Origin: Bacteroidota bacterium
Lineage (GTDB): Bacteria; Bacteroidota; Bacteroidia; Cytophagales; Cyclobacteriaceae
Assembly: GCA_023412765.1 (NCBI GenBank)
Contig: JAEZBX010000250.1
Coordinates: 1-64,000, forward strand
Reading direction: 5' to 3'
Length of the DNA stretch: 64,000 nt
Positions 7,711 through 16,399 of this stretch are shown here, piece by piece. The position numbers and the translations under genes are program-made. A model generated the notes under the pieces. It was given only the letters and a program-made list of their open reading frames with translations. It was not told the DNA's origin and did no database searches. How positions within the stretch are numbered: position 1 is the first letter of the stretch; every line of letters begins with the position of its first letter.

Positions 7711-9831
7711 ATGGTAACGCATAAGAAGCTTAAGATTGCGTTGGCCGGAAACCCAAATTCGGGGAAATCATCATTGTTTAATCAATTGACCGGTCTGAAT
7801 CAAAAGATCGGCAATTTCCCCGGCGTCACGGTGGAAAAGCGCTCAGGTATTTGTCAGCTAACGGCCGACGTGAAGGCCGAAATTATTGACCTGCCAGGGG
7901 CTTACAGCATTTATCCCAGGAGTCTCGACGAACAGATTGTTTCGGAGGTATTACTCGATCACCATTCTCCCTCTACCCCTGATAAAGTCGTCGTTATCGT
8001 TGATTCTACAAATGCGAAAAGGGGCTTTTTGCTCCTCAGTCAAATCGTTGATCTTGGTCTTCCAGCTATTTTGGCGCTGAACATGACTGACCTGGCTGCC
8101 AGGGCAGGTATAAGCTATGATTTGAATGGATTGTCCAGGAAATTGGGTGTGCCTGTTGTGCCGATTAATGCAAGAAAAGGAACTGGTCTCGACGAACTGA
8201 AAGAACAAATGTCGAAGCCCCTTGATGCTCCGCCGACAATGATCAATGCGGTATCGAAAGAGGTGGAGAAACCGGTAAAGGAGTTACGTGATCGCCTCGG
8301 AATTGACAACGACTACGAAGCCTATCTTTTCCTGGAGCAACCCAATTCGCTCACTTTCTTAGATAAGGAAAGCCGCAAAGTAGTTGATGACATCAGAAAG
8401 AAGTATGAGTTCTTCCCTGGCAAATTTCAGGGAGCAGAAACCATACAACGGTACAGCTACATCCAGGATCTGCTGAATGAAGCAACTTCTATACAGCCTG
8501 AGTCACCGTGGAAAAAAAATTCATCTCGGCTTGATAAGATATTGCTGCATAAAGTCTGGGGGTACGTCATATTCTTCGGTATACTATTCCTCATATTTCA
8601 ATCCATTTTCGCGTGGGCGAGTGTGCCGATGGATTTCATCGATGGGCTTTTTGCAAACTTCAGCGGCTACCTGATGTCTGTATTGCCGGAAGGCCCACTT
8701 ACAAGTCTGCTTGCAGAAGGTGTTGTGCCAGGGATTGGTGGCATTATGATATTCATTCCGCAGATCGCAATACTCTTTGCATTCATCTCTTTGCTGGAGG
8801 AGTCAGGTTATATGGCCAGGGTCGTGTTCATGATGGATAAGGTGATGCGAAAATTCGGCTTAAATGGTAAAAGCGTAGTGCCCTTGATGTCTGGTGTAGC
8901 CTGCGCTATTCCAGCTATTATGGCAACGCGAACTATAGATAATTGGAAGGAAAGAACGATAACCATTTTGGTTACGCCGCTTATGAGTTGTTCGGCGAGA
9001 TTGCCCGTGTTCACAATCTTAATTGCGCTGATAGTTCCAGATCAGAAAGCGCTTGGTTTCTTCAATCTTCAAGGTCTTGCGTTGATGGGTCTTTACCTAC
9101 TTGGATTTGTTGCGGCAATTGGGTCAGCGTGGGTAATGAAACAACTGATCCGCGTTAAAGAACGCAGCTTTCTAATAATGGAACTGCCTACCTACAGGAT
9201 TCCAAAGTGGTCGAACGTGGGTTATACTATTGTTGAAAAAACCAAGGCCTTCGTTTTCGAAGCAGGAAAGATCATCCTTGCCATTTCAATCATACTATGG
9301 GTTCTTGCAAGCTATGGCCCTGGCGATGTAATGGAAAACGCTGAAGCAACAGTTCTGGAGCAATCTACAAATCTGAGATTGACGGAAGAAGGTCTTGCAG
9401 ATCGTGTTGCAGCCTATAAACTTGAACATTCCTATGCTGGAATCATTGGCAAAGGAATAGAACCTATTATTAAACCGCTGGGATACGACTGGAAAATCGG
9501 CATTGCATTGATCACGTCTTTTGCCGCACGCGAGGTATTCGTCGGTACAATGGCTACAATCTATAGCATAGGCAGTGTCAGCGAATCTGATACGGCAACA
9601 ATTCAGGAAAGGTTAAAATCTGAAGTTAATCCCGAAACAGGCGGGCCACGGTTCACTCCTGCCGTAGGGTTCTCGCTCCTTGTGTTTTATACATTCGCCA
9701 TGCAATGCATGAGTACCATTGCTGTTGTCTATCGCGAGACTAGAGGTTGGAAATGGCCCTTGATTCAGGTTGTGTATATGACTACCCTGGCTTATCTATC
9801 AGCTTTACTGGTCTATCAAACTTTGTCCTGA
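7711..9831 (+). CDS. feoB: FeoB, ferrous iron transporter with N-terminal G domain
   Basis: 706 residues. The N-terminal GTPase domain has G1 GNPNSGKS at 13-20, G3 Asp-Leu-Pro-Gly at 60-63 and G4 Asn-Met-Thr-Asp at 124-127. A helical spacer follows to about 270, then the polytopic membrane domain with the two gate motifs (Gly-Val-Ala-Cys-Ala-Ile-Pro-Ala-Ile-Met and Met-Ser-Cys-Ser-Ala-Arg-Leu-Pro-Val) that carry the Cys residues of the Fe(II) path. A ~60-residue insertion between late helices (near 530-590) is common in Bacteroidota FeoB. It imports Fe(II) across the inner membrane. It is the second gene of the feo operon, with no FeoC seen. Confidence 0.95.
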   Translation: MVTHKKLKIALAGNPNSGKSSLFNQLTGLNQKIGNFPGVTVEKRSGICQLTADVKAEIIDLPGAYSIYPRSLDEQIVSEVLLDHHSPSTPDKVVVIVDSTNAKRGFLLLSQIVDLGLPAILALNMTDLAARAGISYDLNGLSRKLGVPVVPINARKGTGLDELKEQMSKPLDAPPTMINAVSKEVEKPVKELRDRLGIDNDYEAYLFLEQPNSLTFLDKESRKVVDDIRKKYEFFPGKFQGAETIQRYSYIQDLLNEATSIQPESPWKKNSSRLDKILLHKVWGYVIFFGILFLIFQSIFAWASVPMDFIDGLFANFSGYLMSVLPEGPLTSLLAEGVVPGIGGIMIFIPQIAILFAFISLLEESGYMARVVFMMDKVMRKFGLNGKSVVPLMSGVACAIPAIMATRTIDNWKERTITILVTPLMSCSARLPVFTILIALIVPDQKALGFFNLQGLALMGLYLLGFVAAIGSAWVMKQLIRVKERSFLIMELPTYRIPKWSNVGYTIVEKTKAFVFEAGKIILAISIILWVLASYGPGDVMENAEATVLEQSTNLRLTEEGLADRVAAYKLEHSYAGIIGKGIEPIIKPLGYDWKIGIALITSFAAREVFVGTMATIYSIGSVSESDTATIQERLKSEVNPETGGPRFTPAVGFSLLVFYTFAMQCMSTIAVVYRETRGWKWPLIQVVYMTTLAYLSALLVYQTLS

Positions 9832-9869
9832 TCAGCATTTTTCTATCTTAGCTGTCGCCTATAATTCAT

Positions 9870-11786
9870 ATGCCGAGATATAGTTTTATTATCCTCATCT
9901 TTTTGAGTCTTTGTTCTTGTAGAAAAAACAGCGACGCAATCAACAAATTTGGTGATGAACTTCTTGTGACAATAGCCAATCTTCAGGATCGCAGATCTGG
10001 CGATAGTCTTCTTCAATTTTTCGAGAATGAAAATTCTGTTTACCGCCGGGCAGCTGCATTGGCATTTGCCTCAATACAGGATTCAAATTATGTAAAGCCG
10101 TTAAATGAGTTACTGATTTCCGACCCGGATATTACAGTGCGGGTCGCAGCCGCATATGCTCTCGGTCAAACCCCGGGATTAGAAAGTGAACTCTCACTTG
10201 GTCAGGCAGCATCAACGGAACAGTCAGAAATTGTTTTAGGTGAAATCATCGAGGGATACGGAAAGGTAGCACGCGCCTGGAAATTAAAAATCGCGCCTAG
10301 AGATACCGTTATTTCCAGAGCACTTTCGCGTGCATACTACCGCATGTCGCTAAGAGGATTAAGCGATACAATAATGAACAGGAGTGCTGCTGGCCTTTTG
10401 ACATCTGCCGGCCATGATACACGATTCGCCGCTGCCCATTATTTCGCGCGAGGGGCGAAGGGCTTTCAAGCGTATACTGAACAGCTGATCCACGCAGCAA
10501 CGGCCGAAGAATCGCCCTTGATAAGAATGGCAGCCGCACAAGCCCTTGGAAAAAATATATTGGAAGCTTCCCTGGACGCTTTGAAAACAGTAGCTGCCAG
10601 GGATGCAGATTATAGAGTGCGGCTTAACGCTATTAAGTCTCTCCGCGTCTTCCCTTTTGATGACACTAAAGAAACATTGCTGGAAGCACTTACCGACAGC
10701 AATATCAACGTTAGTATATCTGCTGCGGAGACCATAGCATTGTCAGCTACAAAGAATCATTGGAAAGAAGTTTTAAATGCAGCCCGAAACGCTGGTAATT
10801 GGCGGGTTAAGGCAAATCTATTTGATGCAGCACTTCAAGCGTCAGGTTTGGATGAAGTTGCAACGGAAATCAAAACGGTTTATAAAGCTTCCGAAAATCC
10901 ATATGAACAAGCAACTCTTCTTAATGCCTTGAGACACCTGCCTTCCAACGCTGAATTTTTGCATCGACAATTAATGGAAGGGAAGGAGCCAGTCATAAAA
11001 TCATCTGCGGCTCTGGCACTCGTTGATATTAACCGGCACGAGGGTTTTAAGAAATCGCTGTCAGCAACTTTCGCCAAATACTACGAAGAGGCCATGGGTG
11101 ACGGTGATGTTGCAGTCATCGGAATTGTATGTGATGCCCTTGCCGATTCTACATTGAATTATAGATCAATAATAAAAGACTTTAGTTTTCTTAAACGCGC
11201 CAAGGAAAAGCTTTCGCTGCCGCGCGATTTTGAAAGTGTCCTTCCGCTAAACATGGCCATCAATTACTTTGAAGGGAAAACTGAAAATCCTGGCCTTTCA
11301 AACAATTTCAATCATCCTATCGATTGGAAGCTGGTAAAAAAGATACCGGCGAATCAGCGAGCAACGATAAAAACAGTGAAGGGTGATATCACGATTAGGC
11401 TGCTAGTCGAGGAAGCTCCAGGCTCAGTTGCAAACTTTGTATCGTTGGCAAGTTCGAGGTATTTCAATAGCAAGCGGATACATCGGGTTGCAACAAATTT
11501 TGTAGTTCAGGACGGATGTCCCAGGGGCGACGGGTGGGGAAGCGAAGATTATTCAATCCGATCCGAATTTATGCCGCATTCATATAGCACAGGAAGTGTG
11601 GGAATGGCCTCTGCCGGAAAAGATACAGAATGTACACAATGGTTTATAACGCATTCTCCAACACCACACCTGGAAGGACGATACACGCTGTTTGCAGAAG
11701 TGGAAAATGGAATGGATGTAGTTCACAACCTTGAGATCGGAGACTCAACTCTAAGCGTTGAGATAATCGATTTTACGTCTCTTTGA
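9870..11786 (+). CDS. Lipoprotein with HEAT repeats and C-terminal cyclophilin domain
   Basis: 638 residues. The N-terminus (MPRYSFIILIFLSLCSC) is a lipoprotein signal with lipid attachment likely at Cys15 or Cys17. From ~40 to ~430 there are repeated pairs of short helices of HEAT type (for example Ala-Ala-Ala-Leu-Ala-Phe-Ala-Ser-Ile-Gln-Asp, Val-Arg-Val-Ala-Ala-Ala-Tyr-Ala-Leu-Gly). Residues ~495-638 form a cyclophilin-type peptidyl-prolyl isomerase: Thr-Val-Lys-Gly-Asp-Ile-Thr-Ile-Arg-Leu, Ala-Pro-Gly-Ser-Val-Ala-Asn-Phe, Phe-Val-Val-Gln-Asp-Gly-Cys-Pro, Gln-Trp-Phe-Ile-Thr. It is probably an envelope folding factor with a protein-binding arm. It stands alone, 38 bases after feoB. Confidence 0.85.
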   Translation: MPRYSFIILIFLSLCSCRKNSDAINKFGDELLVTIANLQDRRSGDSLLQFFENENSVYRRAAALAFASIQDSNYVKPLNELLISDPDITVRVAAAYALGQTPGLESELSLGQAASTEQSEIVLGEIIEGYGKVARAWKLKIAPRDTVISRALSRAYYRMSLRGLSDTIMNRSAAGLLTSAGHDTRFAAAHYFARGAKGFQAYTEQLIHAATAEESPLIRMAAAQALGKNILEASLDALKTVAARDADYRVRLNAIKSLRVFPFDDTKETLLEALTDSNINVSISAAETIALSATKNHWKEVLNAARNAGNWRVKANLFDAALQASGLDEVATEIKTVYKASENPYEQATLLNALRHLPSNAEFLHRQLMEGKEPVIKSSAALALVDINRHEGFKKSLSATFAKYYEEAMGDGDVAVIGIVCDALADSTLNYRSIIKDFSFLKRAKEKLSLPRDFESVLPLNMAINYFEGKTENPGLSNNFNHPIDWKLVKKIPANQRATIKTVKGDITIRLLVEEAPGSVANFVSLASSRYFNSKRIHRVATNFVVQDGCPRGDGWGSEDYSIRSEFMPHSYSTGSVGMASAGKDTECTQWFITHSPTPHLEGRYTLFAEVENGMDVVHNLEIGDSTLSVEIIDFTSL

Positions 11787-11829
11787 CATTAGACTACATA
11801 CGCTAACTTGCAGCTTAAACTTCACGCGA

Positions 11830-12969
11830 TTGACAAACGCATTTGATAAGAATTTCAAACTTGGCATTTTAGGTGGAGGCCAATTGGGGAGAATGCTCAT
11901 TCAGTCGGGCATGGATTTTAACATTCCCTTTACTGTTCTTGATCCCGATGCTCATGCTCCCTGCTCTTCCATTTCGGAATTTGTCCACGGCAAGCTCACC
12001 GATTTCGACACAGTACTGAAATTCGGTTCTGCGTGCGAGGTCATTACTATCGAGATTGAAAATGTGAACACAGCTGCATTGAAAGAATTGACTGCGCGCG
12101 GAAAAAAAGTGTATCCCCAACCGCAGGTAATAGAACTGATCCAGGACAAACGAACGCAGAAAAAATTCTATAGCGAAAATGGTATACCTACTGCTGAATT
12201 TGTGTTGGTGAATGATGCAATTGATGTAACCAGCCATGCGGCTTTTTTACCTGCCGTTAACAAGTTGGGAAAAGAAGGCTATGATGGTCGGGGAGTGCAG
12301 ATCATCGAAACAGCCAAAGATCTTGCGAAAGCGTTTGACGCTCCCGGGCTGCTTGAGAAATTGATACCCTTTGAAAAAGAAATCGCAGTAATCGTTGCAC
12401 GCAACGCCAGGGGTGAGGTACAAACATATCCTGCAGTGGAAATGGTTTTTCATCCTGAACAAAATCTGGTGGAATATCTGTTTGCTCCGGTCGACTTGCT
12501 CGAAAATGTCCGTCGCGATGCGGATGATATAGCTAAAACGATAGTGCAAAAACTCGACATGATTGGTATCCTGGCTGTAGAAATGTTTATTACTCGTGAG
12601 GGCCGGGTGTTGGTAAATGAGATTGCACCCAGACCGCACAACAGCGGTCACCAGACAATTGAAGCTAATTATACGTCTCAATACGAGCAGCACCTTCGCG
12701 CAATTCTTAATTTGCCTCTGGGGGATACCAGACCAATTTTGCCTAGCGCAATGGTTAACGTGCTTGGCGAGCCGGGCTATGAAGGATTAGCGCGGTATGA
12801 AGGTCTTGAAGAAATCATGAGAATTCCAGGTGTACATGTTCATCTCTATGGAAAGCGTATCACAAAGCCGTATAGAAAAATGGGACATGTTACAATTCTC
12901 GATGAGGATACAGAATCATTGAAGAAAAAGGCAAGTTTTGTTAAACAAACATTAAAAGTTATTGCGTAA
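11830..12969 (+). CDS. purK: PurK, N5-carboxyaminoimidazole ribonucleotide synthase
   Basis: 379 residues, ATP-grasp family. It makes N5-CAIR from AIR, ATP and bicarbonate in purine synthesis. The N-terminal nucleotide-binding turn Leu-Gly-Ile-Leu-Gly-Gly-Gly-Gln-Leu-Gly-Arg-Met lies at about 11-22, the ATP-grasp region includes Glu-Gly-Tyr-Asp-Gly-Arg-Gly, and the motif Asn-Glu-Ile-Ala-Pro-Arg-Pro-His-Asn-Ser-Gly-His is near 260. No in-frame ATG precedes the conserved N-terminus, so the TTG at 11830 is the likely start. purE begins two bases after its stop. Confidence 0.93.
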   Translation: MTNAFDKNFKLGILGGGQLGRMLIQSGMDFNIPFTVLDPDAHAPCSSISEFVHGKLTDFDTVLKFGSACEVITIEIENVNTAALKELTARGKKVYPQPQVIELIQDKRTQKKFYSENGIPTAEFVLVNDAIDVTSHAAFLPAVNKLGKEGYDGRGVQIIETAKDLAKAFDAPGLLEKLIPFEKEIAVIVARNARGEVQTYPAVEMVFHPEQNLVEYLFAPVDLLENVRRDADDIAKTIVQKLDMIGILAVEMFITREGRVLVNEIAPRPHNSGHQTIEANYTSQYEQHLRAILNLPLGDTRPILPSAMVNVLGEPGYEGLARYEGLEEIMRIPGVHVHLYGKRITKPYRKMGHVTILDEDTESLKKKASFVKQTLKVIA

Positions 12970-12970
12970 C

Positions 12971-13483
12971 ATGAGTAAACCATTGATAGGTATCATTATG
13001 GGCAGCCAATCGGATCTTAGAATCATGAAAGACGCAGCCGAAGTTCTGGAGGAATTAAACGTTCCCTTTGAGCTTACCATTGTTTCAGCCCATCGCACAC
13101 CACAACGCTTGATGGACTATGCTAATACGGCTCGCTCGCGTGGCCTAAAAGTAATAGTAGCGGGTGCTGGGGGTGCAGCACATTTGCCTGGTATGGTGGC
13201 TTCAGTAACGATACTTCCCGTAGTGGGTGTACCGATTAAATCTTCCAACTCGATTGATGGGTGGGACTCCACGCTATCTATTTTACAAATGCCTGCGGGA
13301 GTACCGGTAGCGACGGTCGCACTCGATGGGGCGCGAAATGCCGGGATTTTGGCTGCGCAGATTATTGCGGTATCTGACAGAGAAGTTGCTAAACGCCTTG
13401 ATAAATTCAAGAGATCGTTACGCGCAAAAGTTGAAACCGCAGCGAAAAAAATTGAATCAAAAGGGTGGAAAGAAGCATTATGA
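12971..13483 (+). CDS. purE: PurE, N5-carboxyaminoimidazole ribonucleotide mutase
   Basis: 170 residues from the ATG at 12971. It converts N5-CAIR to CAIR, the step after PurK. Class I PurE motifs are present: Gly-Ser-Gln-Ser-Asp-Leu at ~12-17, Ser-Ala-His-Arg-Thr-Pro near 41-46 with the catalytic His, Ala-Gly-Ala-Gly-Gly-Ala-Ala-His-Leu-Pro-Gly-Met near 69-80, and the late Gly-Ala-Arg-Asn-Ala. It directly follows purK, forming a two-gene purine unit. The start is confirmed by the family's conserved N-terminal strand. Confidence 0.95.
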   Translation: MSKPLIGIIMGSQSDLRIMKDAAEVLEELNVPFELTIVSAHRTPQRLMDYANTARSRGLKVIVAGAGGAAHLPGMVASVTILPVVGVPIKSSNSIDGWDSTLSILQMPAGVPVATVALDGARNAGILAAQIIAVSDREVAKRLDKFKRSLRAKVETAAKKIESKGWKEAL

Positions 13484-13537
13484 AAACCTGAAATGTTTTA
13501 GATAAAATCAGTAATTTGAATCCTCGAATTCCGGTTT

Positions 13538-14809
13538 ATGAGACCTAACGACAAAGGCTGGCTTAGTGAGTATTTGCAACTTCGAAAAAGTGCGCTCATG
13601 GACCTGTCTAATCCTGAAATTCGGAGAACATCTCATCCAGAATACACACTTTATCGTGTTCTTCAGCCTACTGGATTAATGTACGGCCAATCAGTAGCAT
13701 CCATGGGAATTCCCGATATCGACCATTGGGACGAAAAGGAAAAACTCAAAATATTATTGGCCGAAAGTCTGATTAGCAATTCGCTGCTTTTTTATGATAA
13801 GCCCTTGCGAACGGAACAGGATCTCACTGATGCAATTGATAAGACCATCGAAAACATCGGAAATTTTTACAATAATATTTTTCCAGAGCTCGCGACATCG
13901 ACGAAAACTATTTTTGGACGCAAGAAATCGCCGCTTGAATTGGCTGAAAGAATCCTGGACAAAAGGATTGAGCACGCTAGCAATTTTGGTGGAAACTTTT
14001 GGATTTACTTCTTTCATAATAGTCTGCTATTTCTGGATGTCTTTATTTTCGGACAATGGATCCATACAAACGCTGACAGGATCGTTGCAGACTTTTTCAG
14101 ATACGAACGCGATGAGCTGAGATTTTCTGTAGTAAAAGTGATCGCTGCTGCCTCACATGCAAACAAGGACGTCGCACAGGAGGAACGACGTTTATACGAA
14201 TATTTCATTGATAGCACCGATCTTTCTGCCGAAAGAAGAAAAGAGGCTCTTAAGATTTTTGAAGAAGGTTTTTCGATTGAAGATATTAACCTTCCCTCGG
14301 AAAATTCATGGATACTTAAGCGATTCTTCCTCGAAGTTGCAATTCTTACCATCTGGGCAGATAAAAAAGTCGAACAAGTTGAGCTCGACTTTCTGAAACA
14401 ATTTTGTCACTATCTGAATTTTTCGGATGATGACCTCGAGAACAGCATGATATCGATCGAAGGCTTCATGCTTGAACACTGGGGAGAACTTGAGTACCTC
14501 CAGGATAAGCAGGATTATTCTCAGGTCAGCGATCAGTTTATAAGACGAGTTGGGAAACTTGCTGAGAAAAATAAGACCAGGTTGCTGAAGAAAATTCAAG
14601 AGAATGAAGAAGCTTCAATGCTGATGAAGAAAGCGAGTTCCAATGAACTAACACTCGAGGAAAAAGAAAAAGTGAGGCTTCAACTTGTGAATGTTCTTCG
14701 ATCGATTCCAACGTTTGGGCTGCTTGCACTGCCTCAGCAGTTTCTCACATTGCCTATACTCCTTAAAATCCTGCCCAAAAATTTGTTCGCTGAAGGGATA
14801 AAGGAGTAA
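13538..14809 (+). CDS. LETM1-related protein with TerB-like region
   Basis: 423 residues. The N-terminal ~190 residues are not assigned. At about 195-330, helices with repeating Ile/Val-x-x-Ala-x-x-Ala...Asp/Glu-x-x-x-Asp/Glu-Glu and a second copy (Ala-Ile-Leu-Thr-Ile-Trp-Ala-Asp-Lys-Lys-Val-Glu) look like a TerB-type tellurite-resistance helical bundle. The last ~50 residues (Leu-Thr-Leu-Glu-Glu-Lys-Glu-Lys-Val, then Ile-Pro-Thr-Phe-Gly-Leu-Leu-Ala-Leu-Pro, then Leu-Pro-Lys-Asn-Leu-Phe) match the LETM1-related proteins annotated in Bacteroidota as biofilm-associated. Function is unproven. It converges on a TerC gene, with two bases between the stops. Confidence 0.65.
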   Translation: MRPNDKGWLSEYLQLRKSALMDLSNPEIRRTSHPEYTLYRVLQPTGLMYGQSVASMGIPDIDHWDEKEKLKILLAESLISNSLLFYDKPLRTEQDLTDAIDKTIENIGNFYNNIFPELATSTKTIFGRKKSPLELAERILDKRIEHASNFGGNFWIYFFHNSLLFLDVFIFGQWIHTNADRIVADFFRYERDELRFSVVKVIAAASHANKDVAQEERRLYEYFIDSTDLSAERRKEALKIFEEGFSIEDINLPSENSWILKRFFLEVAILTIWADKKVEQVELDFLKQFCHYLNFSDDDLENSMISIEGFMLEHWGELEYLQDKQDYSQVSDQFIRRVGKLAEKNKTRLLKKIQENEEASMLMKKASSNELTLEEKEKVRLQLVNVLRSIPTFGLLALPQQFLTLPILLKILPKNLFAEGIKE

Positions 14810-14811
14810 AA

Positions 14812-15798
14812 CTAAATTTCCTGCTTTTCCACTTTTCGAGGAACAATCAATGAGAAAATAATGGACAACGTCAGAGTGGCTATGATCACGGAAAACGAAG
14901 TATATACACCAACGTGAACATCGAATATCTCAAGTAACATTTTGGCTCCGATAAAAAAGAGAATAATTGACAAACCTTTTTGCAGGAGATAGAATTTGTC
15001 AATGATACCAGCCAACAGGAAAAACATTGCTCTCAATCCCATAACCGCGAATATGTTGGACGTGTAAACCAAAAATTCGTTCTGCGTAATTGCGAACGCG
15101 GCTGGAATTGAGTCGACAGCAAAAAGGAGGTCAGTGGTTTCGATGAGAACTATAACCAAGAATAAAGGTGTAAACATCAGTTTCCCACCCTGTGATACTA
15201 TAAATTTTCCACCCTGGTCCTCTTTGGTTATGGGTAGGTATTTGCGGCATAACCTCATTACGACATTTTTCTCCGGATCGATCTTCTGATCGCCATCTTC
15301 AAAATAAATTCGGATTCCAGAGTAGATCAATAGCACGCCAAATCCATACAGCAACCAATGCGCCTTTTCAATTAGGATACCTCCGATGTAAATGAAGATC
15401 CCGCGAAAAACGATCGCTCCAAGAATCCCCCAAAAGAGTGTTTTGTGATAGTATTCTTCCTTTACCTGAAAATACTTGAGGATAAGCAGTATGACAAAAA
15501 TATTGTCGACCGAGAGTGCATATTCAGTAAGGTAAGCCGAGAAATATTCAACAGCTGCAGTAGCACCACCATCGTCGTACTTGTAGATAAAGAATCCAAA
15601 AAGTGTTGAGATTGAAACCCAAAAAATAGATTGATACAGGGCCGATTTAGTTGAAGTCTTATGGGCCTTTTTATTAAAGACCCCCAGATCAAGCAGCAAA
15701 AATAGGAAGATGATCAGCGCGAAAACCGCAAACAAGATCGTCTCCCTGTCAAGGCCGCTGAAAGGGGAAAATAAAAGTATGTTCACCAATGATCGCAA
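14812..15798 (-). CDS. TerC/Alx family membrane protein
   Basis: About 328 residues with eight or nine hydrophobic segments. It carries both TerC signature halves: Glu-Tyr-Ala-Leu-Ser-Val-Asp-Asn-Ile-Phe-Val near 90-100 and Glu-Thr-Thr-Asp-Leu-Leu-Phe-Ala-Val-Asp-Ser-Ile-Pro-Ala near 220-233, whose acidic residues are thought to bind metal. Members such as Alx and MeeF-type proteins export Mn(II). No in-frame ATG exists near the N-terminus; the start is TTG at 15798 or GTG at 15786. It converges on the TerB/LETM1-like gene. Confidence 0.85.
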   Translation of the reverse strand: MRSLVNILLFSPFSGLDRETILFAVFALIIFLFLLLDLGVFNKKAHKTSTKSALYQSIFWVSISTLFGFFIYKYDDGGATAAVEYFSAYLTEYALSVDNIFVILLILKYFQVKEEYYHKTLFWGILGAIVFRGIFIYIGGILIEKAHWLLYGFGVLLIYSGIRIYFEDGDQKIDPEKNVVMRLCRKYLPITKEDQGGKFIVSQGGKLMFTPLFLVIVLIETTDLLFAVDSIPAAFAITQNEFLVYTSNIFAVMGLRAMFFLLAGIIDKFYLLQKGLSIILFFIGAKMLLEIFDVHVGVYTSFSVIIATLTLSIIFSLIVPRKVEKQEI

Positions 15799-15953
15799 GG
15801 AGCTTATGGGCAGTTATTCAGCGTATACATTAAAAAATACAATCCCCGAACCATGTGTGGATGTAAAAATTACAAATATATACTAATCCATGAATTTCGG
15901 TCGTCGGTTTTATCCCTAACGAAGGGTAAAAGGAACCATGTAATAAAAATTAA

Positions 15954-16367
15954 TTAATTGCATCTTTCACACGTCCCCTGTATCAACAGATTTACCTCTT
16001 TGGCAGCATATCCCTTTGGCAATCTTATGGTGGGCACGTCTACATTGAGGCAACTCGTGTGTCCACATTTTTCACATTTAAAATGAACATGATCGTGGTG
16101 ATGCTCAGCAGTATTACAGGCTTCTTTGCAGAGCGCATATTTTAAACTTCCCTCGTCATCCAGAACCTTATGAATAAGGCCTTTATCCAGGAAAGTTTTT
16201 AGTGTTCTGTATACAGTAACCCGGTCAAGATTGTTATCAATCTCTTTTTCGATATCGCCGTGAGATAGTGCGTAATTTTTCAAAAGAAAAAGATGCAAAA
16301 TCTCTTCGCGGTTCGGCGTAGCACGAAGCTTAAAATTCCTCAACAAAGTTTCCGATACAGACCTCAT
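15954..16367 (-). CDS. Fur-family metal-responsive repressor
   Basis: 137 residues from the ATG at 16367; extending to a TTG at 16397 would add ten residues. The N-terminal winged helix has Leu-Arg-Ala-Thr-Pro-Asn-Arg-Glu-Glu-Ile and Val-Thr-Val-Tyr-Arg-Thr-Leu, the recognition region of Fur proteins. The C-terminal part carries a His-rich metal site (Glu-His-His-His-Asp-His-Val-His-Phe), a Cys-x-x-Cys (Cys-Glu-Lys-Cys) and a final Cys-Glu-Arg-Cys for structural zinc. Whether it senses iron, zinc or peroxide cannot be told from sequence. It follows the ABC exporter by 32 bases on the same strand. feoAB, 8 kb away, is a conceivable target. Confidence 0.88.
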   Translation of the reverse strand: MRSVSETLLRNFKLRATPNREEILHLFLLKNYALSHGDIEKEIDNNLDRVTVYRTLKTFLDKGLIHKVLDDEGSLKYALCKEACNTAEHHHDHVHFKCEKCGHTSCLNVDVPTIRLPKGYAAKEVNLLIQGTCERCN

Positions 16368-16399
16368 GATCGCGTAAAAATTATCGAATGCATGCAATT

